Positions 32,805-43,180 of a DNA stretch of 64,000 bases are shown here, piece after piece. The position numbers and the translations under genes were made by a program. Under the pieces are notes generated by a model that saw only the letters and a list, made by a program, of their open reading frames with translations, had not been told where the DNA came from and did not search any database. Source of the DNA: Adiantum capillus-veneris (lineage: Eukaryota; Streptophyta; Polypodiopsida; Polypodiales; Pteridaceae). The stretch covers positions 14,631,446 through 14,695,445 of the forward strand of contig CM043969.1 of assembly GCA_014529385.2 (NCBI GenBank). Direction: 5' to 3'. Numbering within the stretch: the stretch's first letter is position 1; the number at the start of each line of letters is the position of its first letter.

Positions 32805-34281
32805 TGAAACCGGCCTGTTCAATCCAAAAAGGGCGGTAGACTTTACTTTAAACCTTGATTTAGTTTTCACCCATTATTAGTCGTCTATTTTACCAGTACT
32901 TTCAAGACACAACAAAGGGGAGAGGGATACAGGCTGCTAGATTGCACCTGTATGAGTAGACGGACACCAGATTGGCCCCTAACTTAGGCGCCCCTTTCGG
33001 TATTTCTTTATTGTTCAAAAGAGGGAATAAACGCTGTGGTTCCTACAAGCTGCCCCGCACAAACTCGGCTGAATTTCCACTGTTCCAGCTCGATTTCGGT
33101 AGCATAACTGTACTAGAACCCTTCACAATCAATATTCCCACGCATTGATCGACTTTCCCGACGCATACGGGCACATTGCAAAACTTGGCGAGAATCTGCA
33201 GCACGCTGAATTCTCTGTTTTCAGCCCTGAAAATGCGCCAGATCACCTGTACAGCGGTCCCCTTGCGTCCCCGAACCTCCTGGGGGTATTAGGGTCCGTT
33301 TAGGGCCAAAACCCTAAACCTGCAAAAATACACAGCAGGCTGTAATTCACTGTTTCGGGCTCCGTTTCGCGTGCCGGTCGCATCCCTAGCAAGTCCTCGA
33401 GCTCCCGCACCTGTAGGGCTACTTGCCCTTTGAATCGGACGAGATTTCTGGCGTGAAACCTCTCCGAATTCACCTGTACCTGCGGGGGGATTAGCCGCTA
33501 GCTAATCCAGTACCTGTGCAAGAGGCTCTTGCCTCGGCAATCGCGCATGAACCCACACAACTGTACATTGGTCAAATGAAAAGCCCACTAGAGGGGCATA
33601 ACATACTGCCAAAGGGGAGAGAGAGGGCAGTGCGTAGCGTGCAGGGCATCACTCCTGGCACCGCACTGTGCATAAGAGGGAAAGCAAGCACTCCATAGCT
33701 CTTAACCTGTGACAGAGACTTGCAAAATGAGCCTCCCAGCTATAAATCACGTTTTTGCCTTCTCTATAAGTAGTAAACTGGCCTCAGAGTGCCAAGTGTC
33801 ACTCATTTGTGCATTTTCCCGCTTTAGACCCTCGGGTCTAAAAATCTCTCACCTGCAGCCTCTGTTGACTTGGCCACAGAGTAACAAAATGATCCCCATG
33901 TCAAACTGCACGTAATGACGCGAAGACATTTTCAGGTCCCAAAATAGCAGTTCCCTAAATTTTAGGAGATGCTGCCATTATATCTTTCTAGGTCATCCGA
34001 CCCTCTTTGTACACTGCGGCCACATCCAGAACTGAAATGTAGCCTCTGTAGCAAAGGATTCCACTTTGGCTAGTCAATGACCCCACTTGGCTAACCATAG
34101 TCCTTGTCCAACCTTAGTGCTCTCTTGCCCTCAGGCCTGGACTCCCTCTGGACAGTTCCACACTAGCTATGCAATGCAGGGCAGTTAGATTTCCCGAGGG
34201 GTGTTTCCAAAAAGTGAAAGTAAATAGATAATAAGAAAGAAATCAACAAAAAGGATAGATAGTAGTCACACGCTGGTGACA
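32805..34281 (-). repeat. 3' LTR of chromovirus
   Basis: 1,477 bp, beginning TGAAACCGGCCTG on the + strand and ending GCTGGTGACA. It matches the LTR at 40,026-41,502 base for base wherever I compared, except for A instead of T at its third base. Confidence 0.97.
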
Positions 34282-34294
34282 TACCCCCCTCTTG
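34282..34294 (-). other. Polypurine tract of chromovirus
   Basis: On the - strand AAGAGGGGGGTA lies directly before the 3' LTR start TGTCACC, the position of the plus-strand primer. Confidence 0.85.
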
Positions 34295-34854
34295 AAATCT
34301 CAAACGTCCTCGTTTGCATCTATGTCGTACATGCTCACTGTCAACACTGATGTATTCAACACCTGTCGACACATATACGACACATACATGCTCATTGTCA
34401 ACCCTGGTGTATTCAACACCTCGTCGACTCATGTATTGCCTGCGTGTGAACCCTGTCCCAATGACATAGTGGTAGATTCGCACTCTGCCATTGCTTTGAG
34501 TCACTAACTTTCCAATGACAAAATGGTAGCTGCACATTTTGCCACTGTCTTATAGTACACGTTGGATCCCGTAACACTTTCGAGCATACCCAAACCGACA
34601 GTTTAAGAATGCAGTTACACATGTACTCTTTAATAGAAGCAATCACTGTATCCTTGACAAATTGACAAGAAATACTCACTTCTATAGCACTAACCAAACT
34701 TTTGGACATTCCATAAGAGCAATTGCCAAACTGACAATCTGTACAGCTCTAACATTCATGTAACAGGTATTTGATTTGAGCTCACTTTAAATACCATGTA
34801 CATCATTTGTTTCAGAAGCCATTGTCACACTGACAATCCATGTAGCTTTGAAAC
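34295..34854 (-). other. 3' untranslated region of chromovirus with short tandem repeat
   Basis: About 560 bp between the gag-pol stop and the purine tract. It contains a duplicated unit of about 57 bp (from 34,330 and from 34,387), each with CATGCTCAYTGTCAAC and GTATTCAACACCT, and a second pair built on CCAATGACA...GGTAG near 34,460 and 34,514. No ORF with a known domain is present. Confidence 0.6.
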
Positions 34855-37800
34855 TCAAGGGGTCAAGGTAGGTTGCAAATCGAAGGCTTCCAGGTAAAGT
34901 GATAACACAGTTGGTGACTCTGCAAGTTCACCTTCTTCCATCCACTTAGCATCCATTGTTGGATAGTTTCTGAACTTTACCAAGTAACGCCTCGCAACCT
35001 TGCCTTTCACTTTCCTTTCTTTGTGTGCCAAAATCTGTTCAGGGAGCAAGATCTCGTCAAGTTCCTCGACTTCCGGCTGAAGTTCAGCTGGCATATCTTC
35101 TGGCACATCACCCACATAGGGTCTGAGAAGACTCACATGAAACGCATTGTGAATCTTCCAACTGTCAGGCAATTTCAGCCTATATGCAACATCACTGATT
35201 ATGTCGCATACTTGAAAAGGCCCATAGTAACGCATGCTGAGCTTTGGAAACAGTCTTTCCTTGCCCTTCATCTTCTTTAACCTTGCCTTTTCAAACCGTA
35301 GAAGCACCCAATCACCAAGTGAATATACCACTTCACGACGGTGACGATCAGCTGCTTTCTTTTGCTTTGCCTGAGTCCTTTCTAAGGCCACTTTGACCTT
35401 CTTGTACATTTCATCCATGTCTTGAACATACTTATCTGCTTCAAATATCTTGTCCTTTGTATGCAGTATGGGAGGAACTTTCTTGCCACCTTCAACTATC
35501 TCAAAAGGTGCCTTGCCAGTTGATGAATGCACTGTATTATTGTATGCATACTCCACCAATGGCAAATACTGCTCCCACTTTCCTTTATGTTCTGACACAT
35601 AGCACTTCAGCAGATCTAGGACAGTAGAATTTGCCTCTTCTGACTGCCCATCTGTTTGAGGATGAAATGACGAAGAGAATTTGAGCGTGGTACCCATATT
35701 CTCAAACAAGCCTTTCCAGAACAAACTAGTCATGCGTGGATCACGGTCGCTAACAATCGACTGTGGCATGCCATGATACTTGAAAATATTGCTCATAAAC
35801 AAGCGTGCCATCTGATCTGGCTTTATCTTCTTCCTGACAGGAATAAAATGAGCCTGTTTGCTGAATCTGCAAATAATGGTCCAAATACCATCATTTCCTG
35901 TCTGCGTTCTTGGAAGATCAAAGATAAAATCCATAGCAATACTTTCCCATGGTTTATCTGGAATAGGTAGTGGTTGCAATAACCCTGGTGCCTTTTGCCT
36001 GTCAAACTTGACCTTTTGGCATATTAGGCATTCTCGCACAAAGGCATCCACATCCCTTCTCAATGTAGGCCAATAGAAGAATGTCTCAACCGCTTTAACT
36101 GTAGCATCGATACCACGATGCCCTGCATACAGTGGGACATGACTCTCTTCCATAACTTTGCGTCGCAATGGCTTTGTGACACACAATCTGCCATGCATCA
36201 TCATGAACCCGTCTTTAAGAAGATAGTGTTCATGACGTTGTCCATCCATTAGTTGCTCGAAGACCCTTGCAAAATCTTCATCATTTGCATACTGTTCTCT
36301 CATATCATCAAGTTCATGATGATAAGGAATCGACACAGCTGAAATTTGTGGCTTCCTTGACAAGGCATCGGCCACAACGTTCTTCTTGCCTTCCACATGC
36401 ACAATCTGAAAATGGAACATGGACAAGATATTTGCCCATCGCATATGCTTTTCAGATAACTTTGTCTGTGTCAAGAAGTATCGCAAGGTCTGATGGTCCG
36501 TTTGGACAACGAAATCTGCACCTAGCAGGTAGTGTTTCCAACTTAAGAGCGCATGAATCACAGCCAGTAACTCTTTCTCATAGACCTGCATGGTCATCTC
36601 TGGCCCTTGCAAAATTCTGCTCTCATAGGCTACTACCCTGCCATCTTGCATTAGCACAGCACCAATGCTAGTACCGCAGGCATCACACTGGACCACAAAT
36701 GACTTCCTAAGATCTGGCAACACAATGACTGGATCCGAAGTCATCTTTTCCTTTAAGAGATTAAAAGCTAAAATCTCTTTTTGTGTCCATCTAAAGGTGA
36801 CTGCCTTCTTTTGAAGAGCATGTAAAGGTGAAGCAATCTCAGCGAAATTTCGAATAAACCTTCTGTAATAGGAGCATAGTCCCAAAAAGCTTCGGACATC
36901 ATGCACCGTCTTCAAATTTGGCCATGAGTTGATCGCTTCAACTTTTGCAGGATCCATTCTGACACCATCCTTTGAGACAATGTGTCCCAGAAAGTGAATC
37001 TCTTCCAGAAAAAATTCACTTTTCTTTGCATTGATGAGCAACCTATGACTGCGTAGCTCTTTGAACACAATGGCCAAGTGATGCCTATGCTCCTCTTCAT
37101 TCTTTGAGTAGACTATCATGTCATCAAAGAATGTACCAACAAACTGCTGGTGTGGACGGAAAATTCTGTCCATCATCCTATTAAACGTAGCAGGAGCATT
37201 TGTGAGACCAAAGGGCATCACTAAAAATTCGTAAAGGCCAAACGTTGTTCTAAAAGCAGTCTTGTGCACATCCTCTGATCTAATGCGGATCTGATGATAC
37301 CCACTCTTTAGATCTATCCTGCTAAACATAGCTGCTCCTTCTAATTTGTCCATAATATCATCAATTCTAGGTATAGGGAACCTATTCTTGATGGTATTCT
37401 TGTTCAGTGCACGGTAGTCGATGCACATACGCCATGAGCCATCCTTTTTCTGCACCAACAACACTGGAGAACAGAATGGAGATGAACTGGGCTGAATCAG
37501 CCCTTTTTCTAACAACTCCTGTACTTGGCCCATTATCTCTTTCTGCTGAGCCGCACTAACCCTGTATGGAGGCTTATTTGGTGGGCTACTGCCTGGCACC
37601 AAATCTATCGCATGGTCCTCGGGTCTCTCTGGCGGTAATTGAGACGGTAATGAATCGGAAAAACAGTCACTATACTGTTGTAAAAACATTGACCTTTCTT
37701 TATCTAGCACAGATAAATTTGATTCATCACAATCTGACACTTCACGTGCAAAAACCAAGTACGCAGAAAGATGCTTTTTCATTACAGAAGTAATAGCAGA

Positions 37801-39978
37801 AGCTGATACAGTAGGAATAGACTCCCCTTTAAGCTTTACATCCAGAATGTGAGTCTTTCCCCTGCTCTGTACAGTGATCTTTTTGTTGTAGGCATCCATG
37901 ATTCCCTGTACACGAAACAACCAAGGAATACCTAACAACACATCACATCCGTCCAGTGGCATGATGTAAAATTCTTCAGCATCTACATAGGACTGGATAT
38001 GTAGACGCAACTTTCCGATGATGGGTGTCACAGCCTCTGTATGGCCAGGACATGCCAAACCTGCCTCTGCTGTATACCCCATCTCTTCAGGTCTGATTCC
38101 CAACTTTGAAGCCAATTCTGGGGAAATAAAGTTGGCTTTGGCACCTGGATCAAAGAAGATAAGCACTGTTTGATCCCTAACCTTTCCCCATGCTCTGCAA
38201 AGCTCACTTGCATCTGAATTTGGCTTGTCGCCCACCATATCTGGCACTAGACCAGCCATGGGCTTCTTTCCTTTCTTGTCTTCCTTGTCTTCAGAATCAG
38301 CTGGCCTTTTCTTTGTAGGACAGTTGTAAGCGATGTGGCCAGGCTGCTCACATATAAAGCATTTGTTCTCTGTCCTCAGGACCTTCTTTTGCTCTTCTGA
38401 CTTGCGAGGAAAACGTCTTTTCCATTTCTTTGCTGGTCCTTTTTCTGATTCAGCCGTAGCTTTGTCTTTCCCTGTGTTGGCCGACTCCTGAGTCCCTTTA
38501 GGAGCCTCATTGGGAACGTGCTTCTTGGCTGAATTTTTCTTGCCTGATCCTGCCTTGACGCCAGTGTTAAATTCACAATCTTCTCCCTTGAGCAAACCAT
38601 TGCCAGTGTTTGCTACCTCGATGAGCTGCGTCAAAGTAGTGACTTTTGTCTTCGTACAGTACTTTCTCAATCCTTTAGGTAGGCCACAACAGTATTTTTC
38701 AATCTGTTCTGTCAATGGCACAAACCTATAGGAAGTTACTGGAAGTAGAGCTTTCCAAAACTTCCGATTGTAATCATCCAGATTTCTGCAAGTGGCAGCA
38801 TTTAGCTGGTGCCATTTTGTCATGACATCTGCTTCGAAATCATCAGATAACCATGCTGCTGCAAAAATCTGCTTGAAGTAAATCCATGTGGACGGAGCTT
38901 GCCCTTGAAGCAATAAAGTTGTCCACCATTGTCCCGCATTCCCTGTCAAGAAAGTGGCTGCCTTGCGGACCTTTGAAGCCTCTGTAAAGTTTCCCCCTGC
39001 ATAGGCCTTGTCAAACTGCTCGAGGAATGAGAGAGCCTTCTTCCTGTCATCAAACCCTGTAAAGGTCGTGAAAGTCACACCTTTGCCACCTTCTTTGTAC
39101 GGAGTTGGCCTCTCCAGCGGCGTTAGATTGTCATATGGAAGTGACTGAAACATGGGAACACTATTAGGGTTCATCTGTGTTCCTTGGCCGCTATTAACTT
39201 GACCTGGAAATGCCATATTTGGCTGCTGATTTGTAATTCCAGCCATACCAAAATTTGCTTGTGGCATCCCAAATTGGCCCTGAGTGCTCTGAAACCCTGG
39301 TTGCATACCCATGACACTGTACATGGGGTTAGGCATCATCGTTTGAGCACCCCCAAACACTGTTCCTGGCGTATAAAATTGATTTCCAGGTGCATGACCA
39401 GCCATGCTTTGGAATACGGATCCACCTCCAAAATAGCCAGGGTGTACTGAAGATGGTGGGAAGACCTGTTGCATAGCCTGTAGGTTGCTTCCCTGCCCAT
39501 TAGAACCAGCTATAGGCTGCTGAAAGGTGGCGGGCTGAATTGGTACAGCTTGAAAAACTGGCATCTCAGCCACCTGTTCTTGCACCTTAGGCACAGGTTG
39601 TGGAGACTGCATGTTCTCCGTCAAGTGTATAGGTGTTTCCATTGACTGTGCGGTATGAATCACCTGTGCTCGAGCCTTAACAGGCTTTTGAATATGATCC
39701 AGTGACCCAACTTGCTGAGACGGAACAGGAGGTTGCAGAAAGGCTAAAAACCTTGGATTCTGCATTACTTGTGTGAACATAGCCACAGCAGTAGCCAACT
39801 GGGTCCTGAATATATCATCATCCGTCTGTGGTGGTCTTGAGGACTCACCCACTTCATGTGTCTGTTGACCCTGTGAAGAGGAAACCTCTTCAGTCACATC
39901 ATCTGGTCTATCAGCCATAATTGCAATTCCCTGTGTCTGGTCTATGATCCCTGTGTCTTCAAGCCCAAAACTGACCAA
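34855..39978 (-). CDS. Chromovirus gag-pol polyprotein with chromodomain
   Basis: One open frame of 1,707 codons. An N-terminal Pro/Gln/Met-rich gag has a capsid-like part around residues 300-460 and a CCHC zinc knuckle (CFICEQPGHIAYNC, about residue 540). It continues into the aspartic protease (FFDPGAKANFIS, about 606), reverse transcriptase with FFDDMIVYS (about 951), RNase H (VVQCDACGTSIGAVL, about 1,090), integrase with HHCC (HRGIDAT to CLICQ) and DDE residues (AMDF; SDRD; E in GQSEEAN), and a C-terminal chromodomain (ERKVKGKVARRYLVKFRNYP). The chromodomain is known to steer integration to heterochromatin. Two motifs are unusual: DPGA instead of D[ST]GA, and FFDD instead of Y[IV]DD. The start is the first in-frame Met. 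A second, at about residue 21 (MADRPDD), could be the true start. Confidence 0.95.
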   Translation of the reverse strand: MVSFGLEDTGIIDQTQGIAIMADRPDDVTEEVSSSQGQQTHEVGESSRPPQTDDDIFRTQLATAVAMFTQVMQNPRFLAFLQPPVPSQQVGSLDHIQKPVKARAQVIHTAQSMETPIHLTENMQSPQPVPKVQEQVAEMPVFQAVPIQPATFQQPIAGSNGQGSNLQAMQQVFPPSSVHPGYFGGGSVFQSMAGHAPGNQFYTPGTVFGGAQTMMPNPMYSVMGMQPGFQSTQGQFGMPQANFGMAGITNQQPNMAFPGQVNSGQGTQMNPNSVPMFQSLPYDNLTPLERPTPYKEGGKGVTFTTFTGFDDRKKALSFLEQFDKAYAGGNFTEASKVRKAATFLTGNAGQWWTTLLLQGQAPSTWIYFKQIFAAAWLSDDFEADVMTKWHQLNAATCRNLDDYNRKFWKALLPVTSYRFVPLTEQIEKYCCGLPKGLRKYCTKTKVTTLTQLIEVANTGNGLLKGEDCEFNTGVKAGSGKKNSAKKHVPNEAPKGTQESANTGKDKATAESEKGPAKKWKRRFPRKSEEQKKVLRTENKCFICEQPGHIAYNCPTKKRPADSEDKEDKKGKKPMAGLVPDMVGDKPNSDASELCRAWGKVRDQTVLIFFDPGAKANFISPELASKLGIRPEEMGYTAEAGLACPGHTEAVTPIIGKLRLHIQSYVDAEEFYIMPLDGCDVLLGIPWLFRVQGIMDAYNKKITVQSRGKTHILDVKLKGESIPTVSASAITSVMKKHLSAYLVFAREVSDCDESNLSVLDKERSMFLQQYSDCFSDSLPSQLPPERPEDHAIDLVPGSSPPNKPPYRVSAAQQKEIMGQVQELLEKGLIQPSSSPFCSPVLLVQKKDGSWRMCIDYRALNKNTIKNRFPIPRIDDIMDKLEGAAMFSRIDLKSGYHQIRIRSEDVHKTAFRTTFGLYEFLVMPFGLTNAPATFNRMMDRIFRPHQQFVGTFFDDMIVYSKNEEEHRHHLAIVFKELRSHRLLINAKKSEFFLEEIHFLGHIVSKDGVRMDPAKVEAINSWPNLKTVHDVRSFLGLCSYYRRFIRNFAEIASPLHALQKKAVTFRWTQKEILAFNLLKEKMTSDPVIVLPDLRKSFVVQCDACGTSIGAVLMQDGRVVAYESRILQGPEMTMQVYEKELLAVIHALLSWKHYLLGADFVVQTDHQTLRYFLTQTKLSEKHMRWANILSMFHFQIVHVEGKKNVVADALSRKPQISAVSIPYHHELDDMREQYANDEDFARVFEQLMDGQRHEHYLLKDGFMMMHGRLCVTKPLRRKVMEESHVPLYAGHRGIDATVKAVETFFYWPTLRRDVDAFVRECLICQKVKFDRQKAPGLLQPLPIPDKPWESIAMDFIFDLPRTQTGNDGIWTIICRFSKQAHFIPVRKKIKPDQMARLFMSNIFKYHGMPQSIVSDRDPRMTSLFWKGLFENMGTTLKFSSSFHPQTDGQSEEANSTVLDLLKCYVSEHKGKWEQYLPLVEYAYNNTVHSSTGKAPFEIVEGGKKVPPILHTKDKIFEADKYVQDMDEMYKKVKVALERTQAKQKKAADRHRREVVYSLGDWVLLRFEKARLKKMKGKERLFPKLSMRYYGPFQVCDIISDVAYRLKLPDSWKIHNAFHVSLLRPYVGDVPEDMPAELQPEVEELDEILLPEQILAHKERKVKGKVARRYLVKFRNYPTMDAKWMEEGELAESPTVLSLYLEAFDLQPTLTP

Positions 39979-40009
39979 GGCTCACTTCTATGGGAAAAAG
40001 TGATTTAAT

Positions 40010-40025
40010 CCCGTCGATGGAACCA
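40010..40025 (-). promoter_or_regulatory. Primer-binding site of chromovirus (non-initiator type)
   Basis: Directly after the 5' LTR end (…GGTTACA) the - strand reads TGGTTCCATCGACGGG. It begins with TGG as expected for pairing with a tRNA CCA end, but it is not the initiator-Met complement used by most plant elements. The primer tRNA is not identified here. Confidence 0.65.
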
Positions 40026-41502
40026 TGTAACCGGCCTGTTCAATCCAAAAAGGGCGGTAGACTTTACTTTAAACCTTGATTTAGTTTTCACCCATTATTA
40101 GTCGTCTATTTTACCAGTACTTTCAAGACACAACAAAGGGGAGAGGGATACAGGCTGCTAGATTGCACCTGTATGAGTAGACGGACACCAGATTGGCCCC
40201 TAACTTAGGCGCCCCTTTCGGTATTTCTTTATTGTTCAAAAGAGGGAATAAACGCTGTGGTTCCTACAAGCTGCCCCGCACAAACTCGGCTGAATTTCCA
40301 CTGTTCCAGCTCGATTTCGGTAGCATAACTGTACTAGAACCCTTCACAATCAATATTCCCACGCATTGATCGACTTTCCCGACGCATACGGGCACATTGC
40401 AAAACTTGGCGAGAATCTGCAGCACGCTGAATTCTCTGTTTTCAGCCCTGAAAATGCGCCAGATCACCTGTACAGCGGTCCCCTTGCGTCCCCGAACCTC
40501 CTGGGGGTATTAGGGTCCGTTTAGGGCCAAAACCCTAAACCTGCAAAAATACACAGCAGGCTGTAATTCACTGTTTCGGGCTCCGTTTCGCGTGCCGGTC
40601 GCATCCCTAGCAAGTCCTCGAGCTCCCGCACCTGTAGGGCTACTTGCCCTTTGAATCGGACGAGATTTCTGGCGTGAAACCTCTCCGAATTCACCTGTAC
40701 CTGCGGGGGGATTAGCCGCTAGCTAATCCAGTACCTGTGCAAGAGGCTCTTGCCTCGGCAATCGCGCATGAACCCACACAACTGTACATTGGTCAAATGA
40801 AAAGCCCACTAGAGGGGCATAACATACTGCCAAAGGGGAGAGAGAGGGCAGTGCGTAGCGTGCAGGGCATCACTCCTGGCACCGCACTGTGCATAAGAGG
40901 GAAAGCAAGCACTCCATAGCTCTTAACCTGTGACAGAGACTTGCAAAATGAGCCTCCCAGCTATAAATCACGTTTTTGCCTTCTCTATAAGTAGTAAACT
41001 GGCCTCAGAGTGCCAAGTGTCACTCATTTGTGCATTTTCCCGCTTTAGACCCTCGGGTCTAAAAATCTCTCACCTGCAGCCTCTGTTGACTTGGCCACAG
41101 AGTAACAAAATGATCCCCATGTCAAACTGCACGTAATGACGCGAAGACATTTTCAGGTCCCAAAATAGCAGTTCCCTAAATTTTAGGAGATGCTGCCATT
41201 ATATCTTTCTAGGTCATCCGACCCTCTTTGTACACTGCGGCCACATCCAGAACTGAAATGTAGCCTCTGTAGCAAAGGATTCCACTTTGGCTAGTCAATG
41301 ACCCCACTTGGCTAACCATAGTCCTTGTCCAACCTTAGTGCTCTCTTGCCCTCAGGCCTGGACTCCCTCTGGACAGTTCCACACTAGCTATGCAATGCAG
41401 GGCAGTTAGATTTCCCGAGGGGTGTTTCCAAAAAGTGAAAGTAAATAGATAATAAGAAAGAAATCAACAAAAAGGATAGATAGTAGTCACACGCTGGTGA
41501 CA
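40026..41502 (-). repeat. 5' LTR of chromovirus
   Basis: 1,477 bp, beginning TGTAACCGGCCTG and ending GCTGGTGACA on the + strand, followed by the CAGGC target duplication. As the 5' LTR it should hold the element's promoter on the - strand. Confidence 0.97.
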
Positions 41503-41507
41503 CAGGC

Positions 41508-42019
41508 TTCTCCTAGACATGGGACAAAAACTGGTTCAATAGACAATGACTCTAAAAGAAACGACGTACTAGACCACACATATCCAGCACTTGCACGTAG
41601 ACGGCAGTCACTGAACATTCACATCACTATCCCCGTCGAGATCTTAGATGAGAATCATGATCATTATAACTTTTTTGGCAATCACATCCATACCGCACTG
41701 ATCTTTCCACGAATGTCTTGATCTACTAAATCTCGTTACTATCACATCCACATCACCCCTCAGGTGACTAAGACAAAATGATGCAGTCATTTCATCTACT
41801 AAACACAATACATACATGAGAGAGCACATGTAACAAATTCATTTTAAAAATTCCCATTTTATAGTACTTTTTACATAAAGTCATTCAACAGAATATTGCC
41901 AGCTTGTCAGTATCCTTCAAATCTCAAAAGAAATCAGTGACTTTATTCCATTGAGGCAACTTGTGACAAAGGAACGGAGTAACTCCCCTCTTGTGCAGTC
42001 TGCATCGCACCAAATTCAA
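41508..42019. other. No gene seen
   Basis: AT-rich flank of the chromovirus. The frame at 41,497-41,721 straddles the LTR end and is not a gene. Confidence 0.4.
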
Positions 42020-42270
42020 CCTGCTGATTCATCGGTAGCTCTTGGAATAGTTGGTGCTAGACCAAAAGCCTCAAGGTAAAGCTCAAGTATCTACAAAGTC
42101 CTCCTCCATCCACTTGGCATCAAGAGCCGAATAATTCTTGAACTAGATCAAATACCATTTACCTTTCACTTTCCTTTCCTTGTGAGCCACGACCTGTTTG
42201 GGAATGAGTATCTCTTCCGTCTCTTCCACTTATGGTTGCTTGTGTGGCTCCCTATCCACTGGCACTTCAC
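42020..42270 (-). pseudogene. Chromovirus C-terminal (chromodomain) fragment
   Basis: The - strand matches the end of the complete chromovirus at protein and DNA level, for example the HKERKVKGK and DAKWMEE phrases and the DNA CCTTTCACTTTCCTTTC. Stops and missing bases break it. It is cut sharply at 42,271, where an LTR of another element begins. It shows that an older, related chromovirus existed here. Confidence 0.8.
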
Positions 42271-42271
42271 C

Positions 42272-42644
42272 TGTTACGTCCCCAAACATCAAGATGGGCG
42301 CCTGCAATACGTCCGGCCAGTGTGAACTTGGCCCTTTGGTTATGAAGTCCTATAAATAGGACTTGAGTCTCATTTGTGCGACATCAGGGTGTGATCACTA
42401 CACTTGGACTCTAGGCCCTTGGCAGCCCTACCCGCACACCCGGACTAGTGTGGGCTTGGTGGTATGGGACACAAGCCCTTGTGGTAGAGGCTAGCTCGTT
42501 GGCTACAGGCTCCTAAGCTCGGGGGTGAGCCATATTGGCTCTAAGGCTCGGAGGTGAGCCTGATGTCCGCTCACTGCGTGTGTCTACGTGTGAGTTTGAC
42601 TTGTGTCATGTTGTGTGTAGGATGGATCTGGGTAGGGATTAACA
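42272..42644 (+). repeat. LTR of a truncated + strand retroelement
   Basis: 373 bp, beginning TGTTACGTCCCC and ending GGGATTAACA, followed after one base by a PBS. It contains a TATA box (CCTATAAATAGG, about 42,349-42,360) and an internal pair CTAAGCTCGGGGGTGAGCC / CTAAGGCTCGGAGGTGAGCC. No partner LTR is seen, so it is the 5' LTR of an element cut off downstream. Confidence 0.85.
42349..42360 (+). promoter_or_regulatory. TATA box of the LTR
   Basis: CCTATAAATAGG within the LTR, about 77 bp from its start and on the same strand as the PBS. This is where the U3/R promoter would be. Confidence 0.6.
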
Positions 42645-42645
42645 T

Positions 42646-43180
42646 TGGTATCAAAGACAAATCCTGCTCGTATGCTCGTACAACATGGCAACGTACACAA
42701 AACCGCTAGAGCTCATGGGGCCATGATGGCCAAGCCTAACAGGCTCTCCCAACTCTCGTATAGGGTGGTATGGGATGCTACTAGCGAGTGAGGAGGGCAA
42801 GGGGGGCACATGCCAACCAGTGATGAAAAGCTTGTGAGTTTTTTTCTCACAGGTTTTCGTGTGCGAGATGTTGATTGTCAGTGGCAGTCACGTGGATGCT
42901 TGATGTGTCAGTTTGGCCTCTCGAAAACCAATGTGTGCTTGAGTGTGTTCTTAAGAGCTGCCACTCTGGGCACACGACAACACTCTCCGTAGCATATTAC
43001 GGTGAGAGTGTCTTTTTCATTTTGGAGTATGTTTTGCAAGTAATAGAGATGGAGTACATTTTCTCAAGAGCGAGGAGTCTTGGTTTTATCTTCGGAAGTG
43101 GCGGGCTTCTGGTCTTGCTTGGTAGTAGGGAAGTTGCATCAAAACAATGTGGGCCGCTATAATGGGCGGCGGCATCAAAG
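42646..43180 (+). pseudogene. PBS, leader and gag start of the truncated element
   Basis: TGGTATCAAAGAC (42,646-42,658) is an initiator-Met type PBS. An ATG at 42,685 starts MATYTKPLELMGP and then meets a stop after 13 codons. A few further gag-like residues follow in shifted frames. The element is lost by about 43,180, where LINE reverse transcriptase sequence (- strand) begins. Confidence 0.6.

Larger units (their letters stand above)
32805..41502 (-). mobile_element. Complete Ty3/gypsy chromovirus (8,698 bp)
   Basis: LTRs of 1,477 bp at 32,805-34,281 (3') and 40,026-41,502 (5') have the same length. By eye they differ only at the third base (TGA/TGT), and the ORFs inside them are identical. 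Also present are a PBS next to the 5' LTR, a purine tract next to the 3' LTR, a CAGGC target duplication and one open gag-pol frame ending in a chromodomain. It is the youngest-looking and only fully open element here. It inserted in a region already holding older gypsy debris, including a tail fragment of a related chromovirus at 42,020-42,270. Confidence 0.97.

Noticed and set aside
33043-33915. Three ORFs in the chromovirus LTR (repeated at 40,264-41,136)
   Set aside because: They are identical in both LTRs because the LTRs are identical. They are short, lack known motifs and lie in non-coding LTR sequence.
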